The notes below the pieces were generated by a model, which saw nothing but the letters and a program-made list of their open reading frames with translations, had not been told where the DNA came from and ran no database searches. The translations under genes were made by a program, and so were the position numbers. 64,000 bases of DNA from Halococcus salsus (GTDB taxonomy: Archaea > Halobacteriota > Halobacteria > Halobacteriales > Halococcaceae), in the NCBI RefSeq assembly GCF_009900715.1, contig NZ_JAAAJC010000001.1, forward strand, positions 857,216 to 921,215, written 5' to 3'. Below, piece by piece: positions 33,784 through 41,877 of this stretch. Position 1 is the first letter of the stretch; the number at the start of each line of letters is the position of its first letter.

Positions 33784-34935
33784 TCAGGCCGCGCAGTTGT
33801 TCGCCCCCGTTTCGAGCATCGTGGCGTCGCGGTCGCTCTCCACGTCCTCCCGCCCGAGATTGAGACCGATGATCGCCTCGTAGTTGTCGGGCTTCTCGGG
33901 TACGTCCTCGACCAGTCGGTTCACGAAGGCGTCCTCGTCGAGTTCCACGAGATCGAGCCGGGATCCGACCTCGGCCAACGGCGCGCCGACGAGCGTTCCC
34001 GGCGTGGCGTTCGCGTAGGTGCCGTCGTCGTTCACCGTGACGTGGCCCGGCAGCACCAGCAACCCGTCCGGGAGCGCCAGCAACGTCTCGTGAAGCGTCT
34101 CGTACTGCATCCTCGCGCCGTGTTCGGCCCCGTCGTCGCCGAACTCGAGCTCCGTCCGCCCGACCGAGTCGAGGAAGAGGCTGTCCCCGGTGAGAACGGC
34201 TTCGTCGGCCACCCGATAGGCCAGCATCTCCGTCGTGTGTCCGGGCGCGGGGAGGGCCTCGATATCGATCCCACCGACCGCTATCGTCTCCCCGTCGGCC
34301 ACCGGCTCGAACTCGCCCTCGACGTCGCGTTCGGCGGCGCGCTCGCTCAGGTGATAGGGAACGTCGAGCTTCGCCGCGAGCTCCCGTCCGCCGGAGATGT
34401 GGTCGGCGTGGACGTGAGTGTCGAGAACACGTGTGATCGCGAGCCCCTCCGCGGCGGCGGTCGTGATGTACTGGTCGACGTGTCGGGTCGGGTCGACGAC
34501 GACGGCCGTCCCGTCGATCTTCGAACCGACGAGGTAGCTGAGACAGCCCTTCGCGCGGCGCTGGAACTGGACGAGGACGAGGTCGTCCCGCGTCGTCTCG
34601 ACGGGGACCGACTCGTAGAGCGCGTTCCACGCGCGCATCCCGCCGCCGACGACCGCCACGTCGTCGAACCCGTTCGCGTCCAGTTCGGTGGCGAGCCTCG
34701 TCGAGGTGGCCCCCTTTCCACAGATGACGAGGACCTCCCGCCCGTCAGCGAGGCGCTCGATCGTGGCCCGCTGTTCCCGGCTCAGCGTCTCCGCCGGCCC
34801 GAACGGAACGTTCTCGGCTCCCTCGACGCGCCACGCCTCGTAGCTGTCCTGGGGACGGGTATCGACCAGCACGTAGTCGTCCCGGCCGGAGTCCTGCCGG
34901 TCGGCGAGCTCCCTGGCGCTGATCGTCTCGAACAT
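33784..34935 (-). CDS. Rhodanese-metallo-beta-lactamase fusion, persulfide-dioxygenase-like, copy 1
   Basis: A 383-residue protein. Residues 1-105 are a rhodanese domain with the active-site cysteine in VLVICGKGATS. From residue 120 an ETHE1-like metallo-beta-lactamase domain has THVHADHISGG and the metal ligands in APGHTTEMLAY, DSLFLDSVGRTE and LPGHV. Such fusions oxidise persulfides or move sulfane sulfur. The C-terminus ends in ETGANNCAA, shared with copy 2 (EQGPNNCAAS), where NCA may be a second functional cysteine. The start at 34935 follows the rhodanese fold. Confidence 0.88.
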   Translation of the reverse strand: MFETISARELADRQDSGRDDYVLVDTRPQDSYEAWRVEGAENVPFGPAETLSREQRATIERLADGREVLVICGKGATSTRLATELDANGFDDVAVVGGGMRAWNALYESVPVETTRDDLVLVQFQRRAKGCLSYLVGSKIDGTAVVVDPTRHVDQYITTAAAEGLAITRVLDTHVHADHISGGRELAAKLDVPYHLSERAAERDVEGEFEPVADGETIAVGGIDIEALPAPGHTTEMLAYRVADEAVLTGDSLFLDSVGRTELEFGDDGAEHGARMQYETLHETLLALPDGLLVLPGHVTVNDDGTYANATPGTLVGAPLAEVGSRLDLVELDEDAFVNRLVEDVPEKPDNYEAIIGLNLGREDVESDRDATMLETGANNCAA

Positions 34936-35074
34936 AGAGCCATGTACGGTATTGGGTTGGTTAAACATTTCCACCGGCCGCTCGGCGACGTCGGTACACC
35001 GACGATGCCAGTGTACCAAGCGATACCCTCCGCCCTCCTCTCCGCCCGTCCGCTCGTGGTGGACGATACACCGA

Positions 35075-35512
35075 TCAGAGGTTCGAGAAGGCTTCGTCGG
35101 CGAGTTCGCCGGTGTCCTCGATGATCCCGGCCATCGCCTCGTCGTCCGGGGCCATCCCGACCAACCGGGCGATCCGCATGATGCTCACGTGGTAGACGGT
35201 CTGCACCCTCGGTTCTTCCTCCCAGACGACCACGTTGCAGGGGAACAGCCCCCCGAGTCGGTTCGCCGAGGCGTCGAGCGCGCGGTCGGCGACGGCCGGG
35301 TTGCAGGCCCCGAGAACGTAGTAGGGGTCGCGGTCGGCGTCGACCTTCTCGTTGAGCAGCTCCGACGGCGAGAACTCGACGGGGATACCGAACCCGGCGT
35401 CGGTGAAGACGGCTCGAACGTGCTCGATGGCCTCCTCGTGGCCCATCTCGAGGGTCGTTCGTTTCGTGCCGATGGCCGCCGGGTCGACCTGCGAGGGATC
35501 GATCGGTAACAC
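35075..35512 (-). CDS. DUF302 domain protein
   Basis: A 145-residue protein of the DUF302 family: HEEAIEHVRAVFTDAGFGI, then ACNPAVADRALDA and GGLFPCNVVVWEEE, whose two cysteines (ACNP and FPCN) recur in sulfur-cluster members. GTG 35512 is chosen as start because MLPIDPSQVDPAAIG matches the usual N-terminus and no ATG is closer than residue 23. It lies between sulfur-transfer genes on the same strand and may accept or reduce sulfane sulfur; this is inference. Confidence 0.8.
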   Translation of the reverse strand: MLPIDPSQVDPAAIGTKRTTLEMGHEEAIEHVRAVFTDAGFGIPVEFSPSELLNEKVDADRDPYYVLGACNPAVADRALDASANRLGGLFPCNVVVWEEEPRVQTVYHVSIMRIARLVGMAPDDEAMAGIIEDTGELADEAFSNL

Positions 35513-35594
35513 TGTAGTGTAGAGTATTGTGTTGATAGCGAAAAGCGTTCGGGTCCCCGCCCACGAGGGCGGGTTCGGCGGGAGGTCGGTCGAC

Positions 35595-36161
35595 TCAGAC
35601 CAGGAGCTGGATCTCGGAGTCGGCCATGCGCTGGAAGGCGCTCGCCGCACCAACACCGGTCTCGACCCCGTCGTAGAAGTCGTCCTCGTCGTAGTCCAGG
35701 AGGTCGATCGTCATCTGGCAGGCCTGGAGGTCGACCCCGCTGTCGAGGGCGGTTCGAACGAGTTCCTCGACGCTCGCGACGTCGTTGTCGGCGATGCGTT
35801 TGGCCATGAACTTCGAGGTCGCCCGGTCCATGCCGGGGAGGGCGGCCACCGCGTTCGGGATCGGCAGGTTCGGATTCCCGACCGAGCTCAACTGGAGCGC
35901 CTTCGAGTGGTCCTCGTGGAGGAGTTCGAGCCCCCAGAAGGTGTGAAACACAGTCACATCCCAGCCGAACGCCGCGGCCGTCGAGGCGAGTATCAGCGGT
36001 GGATACGCCATGTCGAGGGTGCCCTTCGTGGCGATGATCACCATCCGCTGGCCGTCCTCCTGGGCTCGAACCGCGTCGAGTTCCGATTCGAGCTCCTCGA
36101 TGCGGGCTTCGAGGGCCGCGGGGTCCACGTCGGCCTCCGAGGGTGGCGTGTCGGTACTCAT
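35595..36161 (-). CDS. DsrE/DsrF-like sulfur carrier protein
   Basis: A 188-residue protein with a coiled N-terminal segment (AALEARIEELESELDAVRA) and then a DsrE-like Rossmann domain (MVIIATKGTLDMAYPPLILAS). A candidate carrier cysteine lies in DLQACQMTIDLL, the usual position for DsrE-like peroxiredoxin/carrier families. The protein lies 19 bp after the tusA stop on the same strand, so the two are probably co-transcribed and may exchange sulfur. Confidence 0.85.
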   Translation of the reverse strand: MSTDTPPSEADVDPAALEARIEELESELDAVRAQEDGQRMVIIATKGTLDMAYPPLILASTAAAFGWDVTVFHTFWGLELLHEDHSKALQLSSVGNPNLPIPNAVAALPGMDRATSKFMAKRIADNDVASVEELVRTALDSGVDLQACQMTIDLLDYDEDDFYDGVETGVGAASAFQRMADSEIQLLV

Positions 36162-36180
36162 CGATGCCCCACGAACCGCG

Positions 36181-36426
36181 TCATTCGACTTTCCGGACGT
36201 AGTGTCGGTAGACGTCCGCCTCCGCGACTTGGTCGACCAGTTCGACGTCGGCGGTCGAACCGGCCCACCCCTTGATGTCGCTCATACTGCCGGCGTCCGT
36301 CGCGAGCACTTCGAGGACCTCGTCCGCCCCCAGCCCGTCGACGGCCTGCTTGGTCTTGACGACCGGCATGGGACAGTTCTCTCCCTGTACGTCGAGCGTC
36401 TCGGCCACGTCGTGTTCTTCGCTCAT
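36181..36426 (-). CDS. tusA: TusA-family sulfur carrier
   Basis: An 81-residue TusA protein. The active motif CPMPVVKTKQAV holds the carrier cysteine and the start of the first helix. It receives sulfane sulfur from rhodaneses or desulfurases and passes it to DsrE-type partners. It is the first gene of the leftward TusA-DsrE-DUF302-fusion series and is divergent to copy 2 of the fusion protein. Confidence 0.92.
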   Translation of the reverse strand: MSEEHDVAETLDVQGENCPMPVVKTKQAVDGLGADEVLEVLATDAGSMSDIKGWAGSTADVELVDQVAEADVYRHYVRKVE

Positions 36427-36571
36427 GTGCTGTCTTGCCTCTACACCACAACATTGTCTCCCCGTTCAAAAGTCTTGCGAGAGAGACGAACAGCCATTTC
36501 TCCGCTCACTCTGTATCGTACGGTAGCGGTTGTGCAGCGTCGCTCTTCGCACGAGATCGCGATACCGTATT

Positions 36572-36594
36572 GTATAGAAATCACTATTCTATAC
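36572..36594. promoter_or_regulatory. Perfect 8-7-8 inverted repeat in divergent sulfur-gene promoter
   Basis: Arms GTATAGAA and TTCTATAC flank ATCACTA, 36 bp before the ATG of the rightward fusion gene and 145 bp from tusA. The arms are AT-rich relative to surroundings and overlap the expected TATA region, so this is a good operator candidate. Overlapping it at 36563-36572 is TACCGTATTG, found with one mismatch at 34945-34954. Confidence 0.6.
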
Positions 36595-36630
36595 GAACGC
36601 TTATGTGGCCGAGCCGAGTAGGTCGGGGCG

Positions 36631-37818
36631 ATGAGCGAGGACGCAGTCCCCGAACCCGACGCCGAGGTCGAATCGATCGAGCCGGACGAACTGAAGGAAC
36701 GGATCGACCGCGGCGAGGAGGTGTTCCTCCTCGATACCCGTGCGTCCGACGCGTTCGAGGCGTGGCACATCGACGGCCCGAACGTCACGACGCACAACGT
36801 CCCCTACTTCGAGTTCCTGTTCGACGACGTTCCCGAGGAGCGCCTCGACGGGATCCCCGACGACCGTCCAGTGACGGTGCTCTGTGCGAAGGGCGATTCG
36901 AGCGAGTACGTCGCCGGAACGCTCCGGGAACGCGGCTACGAGGTCACTCACCTCGCCCGCGGCATGAACGGCTGGGCGGAGCTCTACGAGTACCACGAAC
37001 TCGATACGGGTACTGACGTCACGGTCGCCCAGTACCAGCGCCCCTCCAGCGGCTGTCTCGCCTATCTCGTCGTCAGCGGCGACGAGGCGGCCGTGGTCGA
37101 CCCGCTCCGGGCGTTCACCGACACGTATCGACAGGACGCGCGTGCGCTCGGAGCCGAGATCACCCATGCGCTCGACACCCACGTCCACGCCGACCACGTG
37201 AGCGGCGTTCGTCGGGTTGCGGCCGAAAACGACGCCGAAGCCGTCGTCCCCCAGGCCGCCGCCGAGCGCGGTATCGACTTCGAGACGCCCTACACGACGG
37301 TCGAGGACGGGGAGACCGTCTCCGTCGGGGAGACCGAGATCGAGGCCATCCACGCACCGGGCCACACGACGGGGATGACCGCCTACCGCGTCGGTGACGT
37401 CCTCTTCACCGGCGACAGCCTCTTCACTGAGAGCGTCGCCCGCCCCGACCTCGAAGCGGGTGCCGAGGGTGCGGCCGAGGCCGCGGCCGACCTCCACGAG
37501 ACGCTGCGGGACACGATCCTCCCGCTCCCCGCGGACACCGTCGTCGCGCCGGGGCACTTCAGCGGGAACGCCGAGACCGTCGATGGAGCCCACGTCGCGC
37601 GGCTCGGCGACCTCGAAGCCTGGATGGCGGCGCTCTCGATGGAGAGGGAAGCGTTCGTGGCGTTCGTCCGGTCGGACATGCCGCCGCGGCCGAGCAACCA
37701 CGAGACGATCGTCGCGATCAACCTCGGCGAGCGCGACGCGGACGACCGGGAGGCGTTCGAACTCGAACAGGGGCCGAACAACTGTGCGGCGAGCCAGGAC
37801 GCACTGACGGGCGACTGA
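36631..37818 (+). CDS. Rhodanese-metallo-beta-lactamase fusion, persulfide-dioxygenase-like, copy 2
   Basis: A 395-residue protein with the same order as copy 1: rhodanese first (active-site cysteine in VTVLCAKGDSS), then an ETHE1-like domain with DTHVHADHVSGV, APGHTTGMTAY, TGDSLFTESVARPD and APGHFSG. The end EQGPNNCAASQ parallels copy 1. The two are only moderately similar outside motifs, so they are old paralogs or separate acquisitions. It is the first gene of an operon with the YeeE/YedE halves. Confidence 0.88.
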   Translation: MSEDAVPEPDAEVESIEPDELKERIDRGEEVFLLDTRASDAFEAWHIDGPNVTTHNVPYFEFLFDDVPEERLDGIPDDRPVTVLCAKGDSSEYVAGTLRERGYEVTHLARGMNGWAELYEYHELDTGTDVTVAQYQRPSSGCLAYLVVSGDEAAVVDPLRAFTDTYRQDARALGAEITHALDTHVHADHVSGVRRVAAENDAEAVVPQAAAERGIDFETPYTTVEDGETVSVGETEIEAIHAPGHTTGMTAYRVGDVLFTGDSLFTESVARPDLEAGAEGAAEAAADLHETLRDTILPLPADTVVAPGHFSGNAETVDGAHVARLGDLEAWMAALSMEREAFVAFVRSDMPPRPSNHETIVAINLGERDADDREAFELEQGPNNCAASQDALTGD

Positions 37819-37821
37819 ACG

Positions 37822-38328
37822 ATGACCGGATACGTTCTCCAGCTCCTCGCCGAGGTGTCGCTCGCGGGGCTCTTCCCGCGCGGTATCGGTCAGTACGCCG
37901 TCGGCGGCGTGCTGATCGGGCTGGGGGTCTCGACCATCTACCTCGGAACGGCGATCGCGCCGGGCGCGAGCACGTTCTTCGAGTCGACGCTGTCGTACGT
38001 CTCGGCGCTCCCCCGGTTCAACCGGGCGACCTACCTCGCCTCGCGCGACTGGCGAGTCGTCTTCACGCTGAGCATGGTCGCCGGCGCGGCCGTCTACGCG
38101 CTCCTCCTCGGTGGGGGTGGCTGGACGACCGACGTCCAGGCGTGGCGGCTGCTGGTCGGCGGCGTCCTCGTCGGGGCCGGCACCCGGATCGGGAAGGGCT
38201 GTACGTCCGGCCACGGCATCAACGGGCTCGCGTCGCGCTCGAAGACCTCGCTCGCGAGCGTCGCGACGTTCATGTCCGTCGCGATCGGCGTCGCGCTGGC
38301 GATGCAGGCCCTCGGGGTGACGCCGTGA
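37822..38328 (+). CDS. YeeE/YedE-type sulfur transporter, first half
   Basis: A 168-residue membrane protein with four to five helices and the motif GTRIGKGCTSGHGINGLA, whose cysteine lines the thiosulfate path in YeeE. It is half the length of one-piece YeeE; the other half is the next gene, which overlaps by 4 bp. The product probably imports thiosulfate or another sulfur compound for the adjacent rhodanese and TusA proteins. Confidence 0.88.
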   Translation: MTGYVLQLLAEVSLAGLFPRGIGQYAVGGVLIGLGVSTIYLGTAIAPGASTFFESTLSYVSALPRFNRATYLASRDWRVVFTLSMVAGAAVYALLLGGGGWTTDVQAWRLLVGGVLVGAGTRIGKGCTSGHGINGLASRSKTSLASVATFMSVAIGVALAMQALGVTP

Positions 38329-38792
38329 CCGAATCAGCGGGCCGCCATCCGCTGTTCGTGCCGCTGGTCGCCCTCGGCGGGCTGCTCTTCGGCTTCGGGC
38401 TCGCCTACAGCGAGATGGCTCGCCCGGAGGTCGTGCTCGACTTCCTGCAACTGCAGGACCTCGGCCTCGTGTTCGTGATGGGCGGGGCGGCGGGCGTCAC
38501 GGCGGTCGCGATCGCGTTCGCGACGCGGTTCCTCGACCGCGCGCCGGTCACCGGCGCGCCGTACGGGAAGCGACGGAAGCCCTTCGACCGGAGCGTCCTC
38601 GTCGGCGGTGCCGTCTTCGGGGTCGGGTGGGGGCTCTCGGGGCTCTGTCCCGGCTCGGCCTACGCCAGCCTCGGGATCGGGAACTACCCGATCCTGATCG
38701 GGCTCGTCGGGATGTTCGTCGGCGCGTACGCGCAGGGCTACTGGCGGGCGCATCGAGCGGATCCCGACCGAACCACCGCACCGAGCGACTGA
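38325..38792 (+). CDS. YeeE/YedE-type sulfur transporter, second half
   Basis: A 155-residue membrane protein with the second cysteine motif FGVGWGLSGLCPGSAYASLG. The start is GTG 38325, whose GTGA overlaps the stop of the first half, so the halves are made together. The C-terminus is polar (HRADPDRTTAPSD). Confidence 0.88.
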   Translation: MTESAGRHPLFVPLVALGGLLFGFGLAYSEMARPEVVLDFLQLQDLGLVFVMGGAAGVTAVAIAFATRFLDRAPVTGAPYGKRRKPFDRSVLVGGAVFGVGWGLSGLCPGSAYASLGIGNYPILIGLVGMFVGAYAQGYWRAHRADPDRTTAPSD

Positions 38793-38813
38793 CCTCGACC
38801 GATTCGAACCACG

Positions 38814-38882
38814 ATGAAAACGGACACGACACAGGAACGGCGCGGCGACAGCGTGCACCCATCGGCGGAGGGGCACGAATGA
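38814..38882 (+). other. Possible 22-codon intercistronic frame
   Basis: The frame reads MKTDTTQERRGDSVHPSA... and its TGA overlaps the ATG of the DUF2270 gene. It occupies most of the 86-bp gap after the transporter. No homology is recognised. Confidence 0.25.
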
Positions 38883-39586
38883 GCGAGGACGACGTCTTCG
38901 ACCCGTGCGGCGAGGTCGAACGCGACATCGGCCGTGGCATGTTCGAGGAGGGGATGGGGCCCGGGTCGTCGATGGCGCACCTCTATCGCGGCGAGATCCA
39001 CCGGATGAAGTTCTGGCGCGAGCGCCTCGACCGGACCACCAACTGGGCGGTCACGATACTCGCCGCGATCTCGACGTGGGCGTTCACGGGCGACACCCCC
39101 CACTTCGTCATCCTCATCGGGATGGCGATGCTCACGGTGTTCCTGGTGATCGAGGCCCGGCGCTATCGTGGCTACGACCTCTGGCGCTCGCGCGTCCGAC
39201 TCCTCCAGGAGAACGTCTTCGCGAACGCGCTGGACCCGACCACCGGTGTCGAGGACGCCGCGTGGCGACGGGAGCTGAGCGAGGACTACCGCCGACCGAA
39301 GATCAAGATCACCTTCGAGGAGGCGCTCGCCCATCGGCTCCGGCGGGTCTACCTCCCGCTCCTGACCGTCCTCCTGGTCGCCTGGCTCGTGCGGATCACC
39401 GCGTTCGACGGCGCGGCTCGCTGGCCGGCGAGCGCCGCGGTCGGGGCCGTTCCCGGCGTCGTGGTGAGCGGTCTCGTCGCGGCGTTCTTCGTCGGCGCGA
39501 CGGCGGTCGCCTGCCGGCCACGAACGTGGAAGGCCAACGGCGAACTCAGACTCACGGACGTCGACGTCTGGAGCGACGTCGAGTGA
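38879..39586 (+). CDS. DUF2270 membrane protein
   Basis: A 235-residue protein of the DUF2270 family: HLYRGEIHRMKFWRERLDRTTNWAV is the conserved entry to the first two helices, and RRYRGYDLWRSRVRLLQENV follows them. Two further helices lie near the C-terminus. The function is unknown. It is in the same direction as the sulfur transporter and perhaps its last operon member. Confidence 0.82.
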   Translation: MSEDDVFDPCGEVERDIGRGMFEEGMGPGSSMAHLYRGEIHRMKFWRERLDRTTNWAVTILAAISTWAFTGDTPHFVILIGMAMLTVFLVIEARRYRGYDLWRSRVRLLQENVFANALDPTTGVEDAAWRRELSEDYRRPKIKITFEEALAHRLRRVYLPLLTVLLVAWLVRITAFDGAARWPASAAVGAVPGVVVSGLVAAFFVGATAVACRPRTWKANGELRLTDVDVWSDVE

Positions 39587-39685
39587 GTAGCCCTCGACCG
39601 AGCCCGACTCACGTGACCGCTCCGTACAGTCGTGCAGGGTATGCACAACGCCTATACCCGCTCTTCCGGTAGGGAACGTAGACCA

Positions 39686-40090
39686 ATGCCAGATTCGATG
39701 GCCGAGTACCTCCGGGCGGATATGGACTGTGAGGGCCTGCTCGAATGTATCTACGGGCTCACCGAACTCGACCGCGAGTGCTTCGAGGTCGTGATCGACC
39801 ACGAGGCACCCCTGACGATCGACGAGATCGCCGAGGCGGTCGACCGGGAGCGCTCGACGGCGTACCGGTCGCTCCAGCGGCTTCGAAAGGCCGGCTTCGT
39901 CCAGAAGGAGCAGGTCAACTACGACCAGGGCGGCTACTACCACGTCTTCCGCCCCGCCGACCCCGACGTCGCGGCCGACGAGATGCAGCGGATGTTGAAC
40001 GACTGGTACGCGAAAATGGGCCAGCTCATCGGGGAGTTCCGGACGAAGTACGAGACGACCGACGGACCGACGGCAGCGGCCGAGAGCTGA
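39686..40090 (+). CDS. TrmB-like HTH transcriptional regulator
   Basis: A 134-residue protein with a winged helix at residues 20-95: DCEGLLECIYGLTELDRECF then LTIDEIAEAVDRERSTAYRSL (HTH) and RKAGFVQKEQVNYDQGGYYHVF (wing). The C-terminal 35 residues are probably a dimer helix. No sugar-binding TrmB domain is present. Its place at the end of the sulfur cluster suggests that it controls it, for example through the repeat at 36572. An ATG at 39632 is an upstream alternative. Confidence 0.78.
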   Translation: MPDSMAEYLRADMDCEGLLECIYGLTELDRECFEVVIDHEAPLTIDEIAEAVDRERSTAYRSLQRLRKAGFVQKEQVNYDQGGYYHVFRPADPDVAADEMQRMLNDWYAKMGQLIGEFRTKYETTDGPTAAAES

Positions 40091-40147
40091 CCGAGCCCGA
40101 CCCGTCGCCCGGAATAATTATATTCAGCGGCTGTGATGTTTCACGTT

Positions 40148-40672
40148 ATGAGTTCGCCGCCGAAAGCCGTCGACGACCCGGAGACCCGCAGCGACCGGCG
40201 ATGGACGTGGGGGCTGAACGGCCCGCAGATGACCGAGAAGAACGCCTACGGGCGGTTCCTCGACGACGTGGTCGCGGCGTTCGCCGAGGTCTCCATCCCG
40301 GGGCTGCCGGCGCTGTGGTTCTTGATGTACCAGGGCCAGCCGTTCGGTATCACCGACCTCAAACTCGCGGCGCTCGCGACGTGGGTCGCGATGGTACTCG
40401 GGGTAGCGGCGCTCCGCAGCGGCCTGCTCCCGACACCCGGCGTCGGTTACGACGGGTGGGTGCCGGCCAGACCGTCGCTCCTCCTGTTCCGCGTTCCGTA
40501 CTACAGCCTGACGATCGTGCTGGGTGGGTTCCTCGCCGGGGCCGTGGGCACCGCCCTCGAACAGCCGGCACTGGCCGTCGTCGCGGCGCTCCTGGTCGCC
40601 GGCGGTGGTCTCGCAGCCTTCCCACGCGTCACGGAATCCTTCGAGGGATGGCTCGCCGAGTGGAACCCGTAG
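40148..40672 (+). CDS. Hypothetical haloarchaeal membrane protein
   Basis: A 174-residue protein. A charged N-terminus (DDPETRSDRRWTWGLNGPQM) precedes about four helices, with PYYSLTIVLGGFLAGAVGTAL in the third. A TATA-like AATAATTATATTC at 40112-40124 sets the promoter; ATG 40148 lies 24-30 bp after it, which fits a leaderless start. I do not recognise the family. Confidence 0.65.
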   Translation: MSSPPKAVDDPETRSDRRWTWGLNGPQMTEKNAYGRFLDDVVAAFAEVSIPGLPALWFLMYQGQPFGITDLKLAALATWVAMVLGVAALRSGLLPTPGVGYDGWVPARPSLLLFRVPYYSLTIVLGGFLAGAVGTALEQPALAVVAALLVAGGGLAAFPRVTESFEGWLAEWNP

Positions 40673-40850
40673 CACGCCGGAAGTCGCCGTTCCGAACGCC
40701 ACGCGAGCACGCACAGAACAACCGTCACGGGGCCGGGGGCATCGACTCAGTGCGGAGCCACACCGTGCTCGCCGAACCGAGGCCGTCGGCCCGGCACTGG
40801 GGTCCGTTCACGAACGAAAGCCGATAAGCCCTCAGACGGTACTCCCTCAC

Positions 40851-41822
40851 ATGGCCACGCGCTCCGCCTTCGTCGACCGAGACGTCCAGCCCGTCGACCG
40901 ACTGGCCGCGGACCTCGACGGCGAGTTCGACCTCACGGTGGGCGAACCTGCGGACGAGGACGCGCTGATCGAGGCGCTCGACGGGATGGACGCCGTCTTC
41001 ACCACCTCCCGACTCACGCTCTCGGAACGGGTGCTCGAAGCCACGTCGCTCGACGTGGTCGCGAAGATCGGCACCGGTATCGACAACGTCGACCTCGCGG
41101 CGGCCAAGCGGCTCGGGATCCCGGTCACGCACACGCCGGGGCTGAACGCGCTCTCGGTCGCCGAACACACCGTCGCGCTCCTGCTCGCGGTCGCCCGCCG
41201 GATCGGCCAGACCCAGGACCTCCTCCGGGCGGGTGGCTGGCGCGGCGACGCCCCCTTCGGGACGCAGCTCTCCCGGAAGACCGTGGGGTTGGTGGGGTTC
41301 GGCAACGTGGGCCGGCGCGTCGCAGCCCTCCTCTCCGGATTTCGACCCACACTGCTCGCGTACGACCCCTACGTCCGTCCGATCGACGGCGAGCTCGTCG
41401 GGGCCGAACTCACCTCGCTCGACCGCGTCCTCACCGAGAGCGACGCCGTCTGTGTGACCGCCGAACTCACCGACGAGACACGTGGCTGTATCGACGAGGC
41501 GGCGCTGGGTTCAATGAAATCGTCGGCGTTCCTCGTCAACACCGGCCGCGGACCGCTCGTGGAGACCGACGCGCTCGTCGAGGCCATCCGCGCGGGCGAC
41601 CTCGCCGGGGCCGGGCTGGACGTCTTCGAGGACGAGCCGCTTCCCGCCGACTCACCGCTCCACGGGCTCGACAACGTCGTCACGACCCCGCACGTCGCGG
41701 CGATGACCACCGAGTACCGTCTCGACGGTATCGACACCCTCGCCGAGAACACGATGGCGCTCCTGAACGGCGAGACGGTCGACCCGGCCTACATGGCCGT
41801 CGACCCGGCACGCGACGAGTAA
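40851..41822 (+). CDS. D-isomer-specific 2-hydroxyacid dehydrogenase
   Basis: A 323-residue NAD-dependent dehydrogenase of the D-3-phosphoglycerate/hydroxypyruvate type. KTVGLVGFGNVGRRVAALL binds NAD; the catalytic set is Arg in TAELTDETRGCIDEAAL/NTGRGPLVE, Glu in LDVFEDEPLP and His in NVVTTPHVAAM. No C-terminal ACT domain is present, so it is not a classical SerA. The substrate is probably glyoxylate, hydroxypyruvate or another 2-keto acid. Confidence 0.88.
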   Translation: MATRSAFVDRDVQPVDRLAADLDGEFDLTVGEPADEDALIEALDGMDAVFTTSRLTLSERVLEATSLDVVAKIGTGIDNVDLAAAKRLGIPVTHTPGLNALSVAEHTVALLLAVARRIGQTQDLLRAGGWRGDAPFGTQLSRKTVGLVGFGNVGRRVAALLSGFRPTLLAYDPYVRPIDGELVGAELTSLDRVLTESDAVCVTAELTDETRGCIDEAALGSMKSSAFLVNTGRGPLVETDALVEAIRAGDLAGAGLDVFEDEPLPADSPLHGLDNVVTTPHVAAMTTEYRLDGIDTLAENTMALLNGETVDPAYMAVDPARDE

Positions 41823-41877
41823 CCGCCCGTCGGATGTGAGTCGTACGTGCCGGCCGGAGTGCCGGCTGCACTACCGG

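Noticed and set aside
35509-35520. Short palindrome ACACTGTAGTGT at the DUF302 start codon
   Set aside because: It is only 5-2-5, overlaps the start codon and has no second copy, so it is too weak to call an operator.
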